Assembly: GCA_004214155.1 (NCBI GenBank)
Contig: SGYQ01000007.1
Location: forward strand, 1-64,000
Direction: 5' to 3'
Length of the DNA: 64,000 bases
From: Burkholderiaceae bacterium
Lineage (GTDB): Bacteria; Pseudomonadota; Gammaproteobacteria; Burkholderiales; Burkholderiaceae_A
How positions within the stretch are numbered: position 1 is the stretch's first letter; each line of letters starts with the position of its first letter. Of this stretch, positions 62,669 to 64,000 are shown piece by piece. The position numbers and the translations under genes were made by a program. Below the pieces are notes generated by a model. That model had not been told where the DNA came from, searched no databases, and saw only the letters and a list, made by a program, of their open reading frames with translations.

Positions 62669-64000
62669 CTAATTTATTTCTGCAGCAGGAATAAACCACC
62701 ACAAAAATGTTGCAATTCCTAAAATCATCCCCATGGCGTAGTGGAAAACAAAACCAGTTTGGGAAATCTTCATGGTGCCAGCAAGCCTTTTTGTAAGATT
62801 TACCGTTCCATGAACCATCCACTTATCTATCACTATTTTTTCCGAAATGGCGTACAACTTTTCACCAATCTTAATGACATTCTTGACCAGTATTTTTAAA
62901 TAAAATAGATCGAAGAAATATTTTTCCCGAAATAATCGGAAAAAATAATTGTCACTGTCAGAACAATCATTTGAAAATGACGGATAAAACTTATAAACAC
63001 TAACTGCTAAAACTATGCCAACACCGACCAACACAATTGGCATAGAATAAAATCCATGAATGGCGAAATCAATGGCTGATGAGAAATTCTCGATTATGTT
63101 CGATACGATATTATTTCCTTCCATTACAAAAATTTCCTGTTGCAGAAAGTTGTTTATAACAAAAGGTTGAACAAGCAAGCCCCCGAGAAATATTGAGGGA
63201 ATGGCAAGCAACAAGAGAGGAAACCATACAACTGCCGGTGACTCTTTTGGTATAAGTTCTTTGGTGTTGAAGCGAGGTTTTCCGTGAAATACAAGGAGCA
63301 TAAGTCTCGTACTGTAAAAAGCTGTGACAATTACTCCAATATTTAAAAACCAATAAATCAATTCAGATAAGTTACCAACTCTTTCATTCACCGCTAACAA
63401 TATAAGATCTTTTGAATAGAAACCGGATAAAAAAGGTATGCCCATAAGTGACAAAGAGCCAATAAGCATCAACGAATAAGTTAATGGCATGTACCTAAAT
63501 AATCCGCCCATTTTTCTTATATCTTGCTCGTGATGCATTCCAATAATCACCGACCCAGCGCCAAGAAAAAGAAGTGCCTTGAAAAAGGCGTGCGTTACGA
63601 GATGAAAGATTGCAAGGCTGTAAGCTGAACAACCTAGAGCTACGGTCATATACCCCAACTGCGACAATGTAGAATAAGCAACGATCCTTTTTATATCATT
63701 TTGGAACATGCCTAAAATTCCAGTAAAAAAAGCCGTGAAACCACCGATTATAAAGATAATTGATAGAGCGTTTTGAGAAAGCTCGAAGATTGGTGATAGT
63801 CTAACAACCATAAATATCCCAGCCGTAACCATTGTTGCTGCATGTATTAAAGCCGAAATTGGAGTAGGACCCTCCATCGAATCAGGTAACCATACATGCA
63901 GAGGAATCTGTGCAGACTTACCCATCGCTCCGATAAACAGACAACAACACATCAAAAATAACAAATCAAATTCAAAACCAAAAAAGCCTATAGTTGTATC
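62669..64000 (-). CDS. nuoL: NADH-quinone oxidoreductase subunit L, C-terminal part (runs off the window)
   Basis: The frame is open from the stop at 62669 to the window edge, about 443 residues; the track start at 63964 is an internal TTG. The conserved LIHAATMVTAGIFMVVRLSP, GKSAQIPLHVWLPDSMEGPTPISA and KRIVAYSTLSQLGYM place it in NuoL, and the long lateral helix region with the C-terminal membrane anchor (FHYAMGMILGIATFLWWF) is complete. The first 200 or so residues are missing. Confidence 0.95.
   Translation of the reverse strand, partial: DTTIGFFGFEFDLLFLMCCCLFIGAMGKSAQIPLHVWLPDSMEGPTPISALIHAATMVTAGIFMVVRLSPIFELSQNALSIIFIIGGFTAFFTGILGMFQNDIKRIVAYSTLSQLGYMTVALGCSAYSLAIFHLVTHAFFKALLFLGAGSVIIGMHHEQDIRKMGGLFRYMPLTYSLMLIGSLSLMGIPFLSGFYSKDLILLAVNERVGNLSELIYWFLNIGVIVTAFYSTRLMLLVFHGKPRFNTKELIPKESPAVVWFPLLLLAIPSIFLGGLLVQPFVINNFLQQEIFVMEGNNIVSNIIENFSSAIDFAIHGFYSMPIVLVGVGIVLAVSVYKFYPSFSNDCSDSDNYFFRLFREKYFFDLFYLKILVKNVIKIGEKLYAISEKIVIDKWMVHGTVNLTKRLAGTMKISQTGFVFHYAMGMILGIATFLWWFIPAAEIN

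Overview
The window is a 64 kb piece of an AT-rich, very gene-dense bacterial chromosome. Gene content and order point to a betaproteobacterium-like (Burkholderiales-like) lineage. On the minus strand tig-clpP-clpX-lon is followed by tRNA-Val and tRNA-Asp, ispD/ispF lies beside mfd, nuoL-M-N runs into a Nudix gene, and purL is the large single-chain type. The small spacers, overlapping ends and low GC suggest a streamlined, possibly marine, organism. That placement is inference; no rRNA is present.

Layout. 1-5.1 kb: start of smc (partial), queF, dapD, a DUF1178 protein, mnmH and a PpiD-like foldase anchor. 5.5-12.9 kb: a methyltransferase, a TlpA-like lipoprotein, a small cytochrome c, then a selenium block read leftwards: OhrR-like regulator, a peptide-type solute-binding protein interrupted by an in-frame TGA, selB, tRNA-Sec (selC), selA. 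The TGA is followed by a SECIS-like hairpin, so I annotate the two ORFs as one selenoprotein gene. 13-20 kb: a possible small transcript, tRNA-Asp, tRNA-Val, lon, clpX, clpP, tig, tRNA-Leu. 20-25.5 kb: hpnC-hpnD-hpnE (squalene from farnesyl diphosphate), alr, lplT. 25.5-32 kb: holD candidate, fused tsaB-rimI, fused ispDF, mfd. 32-40.7 kb: one tight operon ybbA-purL-ybiT-moeA-apbC. 40.7-45 kb: tesA, a membrane flippase-like protein, an ICMT-like methyltransferase, a phosphodiesterase and an exported beta-propeller protein.

45.2-58.4 kb is the accessory part. Two proteins carrying a near-identical DUF4214 module (one a trypsin-like protease with RTX repeats) flank an operon-like run: YHYH peptide, Ser/Gly-rich exported protein, lipoprotein, PEGA protein, PEGA-SUMF1 protein, a 42-residue membrane peptide, a MotA/TolQ/ExbB-type proton channel and two different MotB/ExbD-like proteins that each carry a von Willebrand A domain. 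I do not recognise this as a named system; it looks like a proton-driven envelope machine. It ends at a repeat-rich spacer next to the 3' end of tRNA-Ser, a typical island boundary. 58.4-64 kb returns to core genes: tRNA-Ser, two small genes, Nudix, nuoN, nuoM and partial nuoL.

The two observations I rate highest are the candidate selenocysteine-containing solute-binding protein next to its own decoding genes, and the proton-channel/vWA/PEGA locus.
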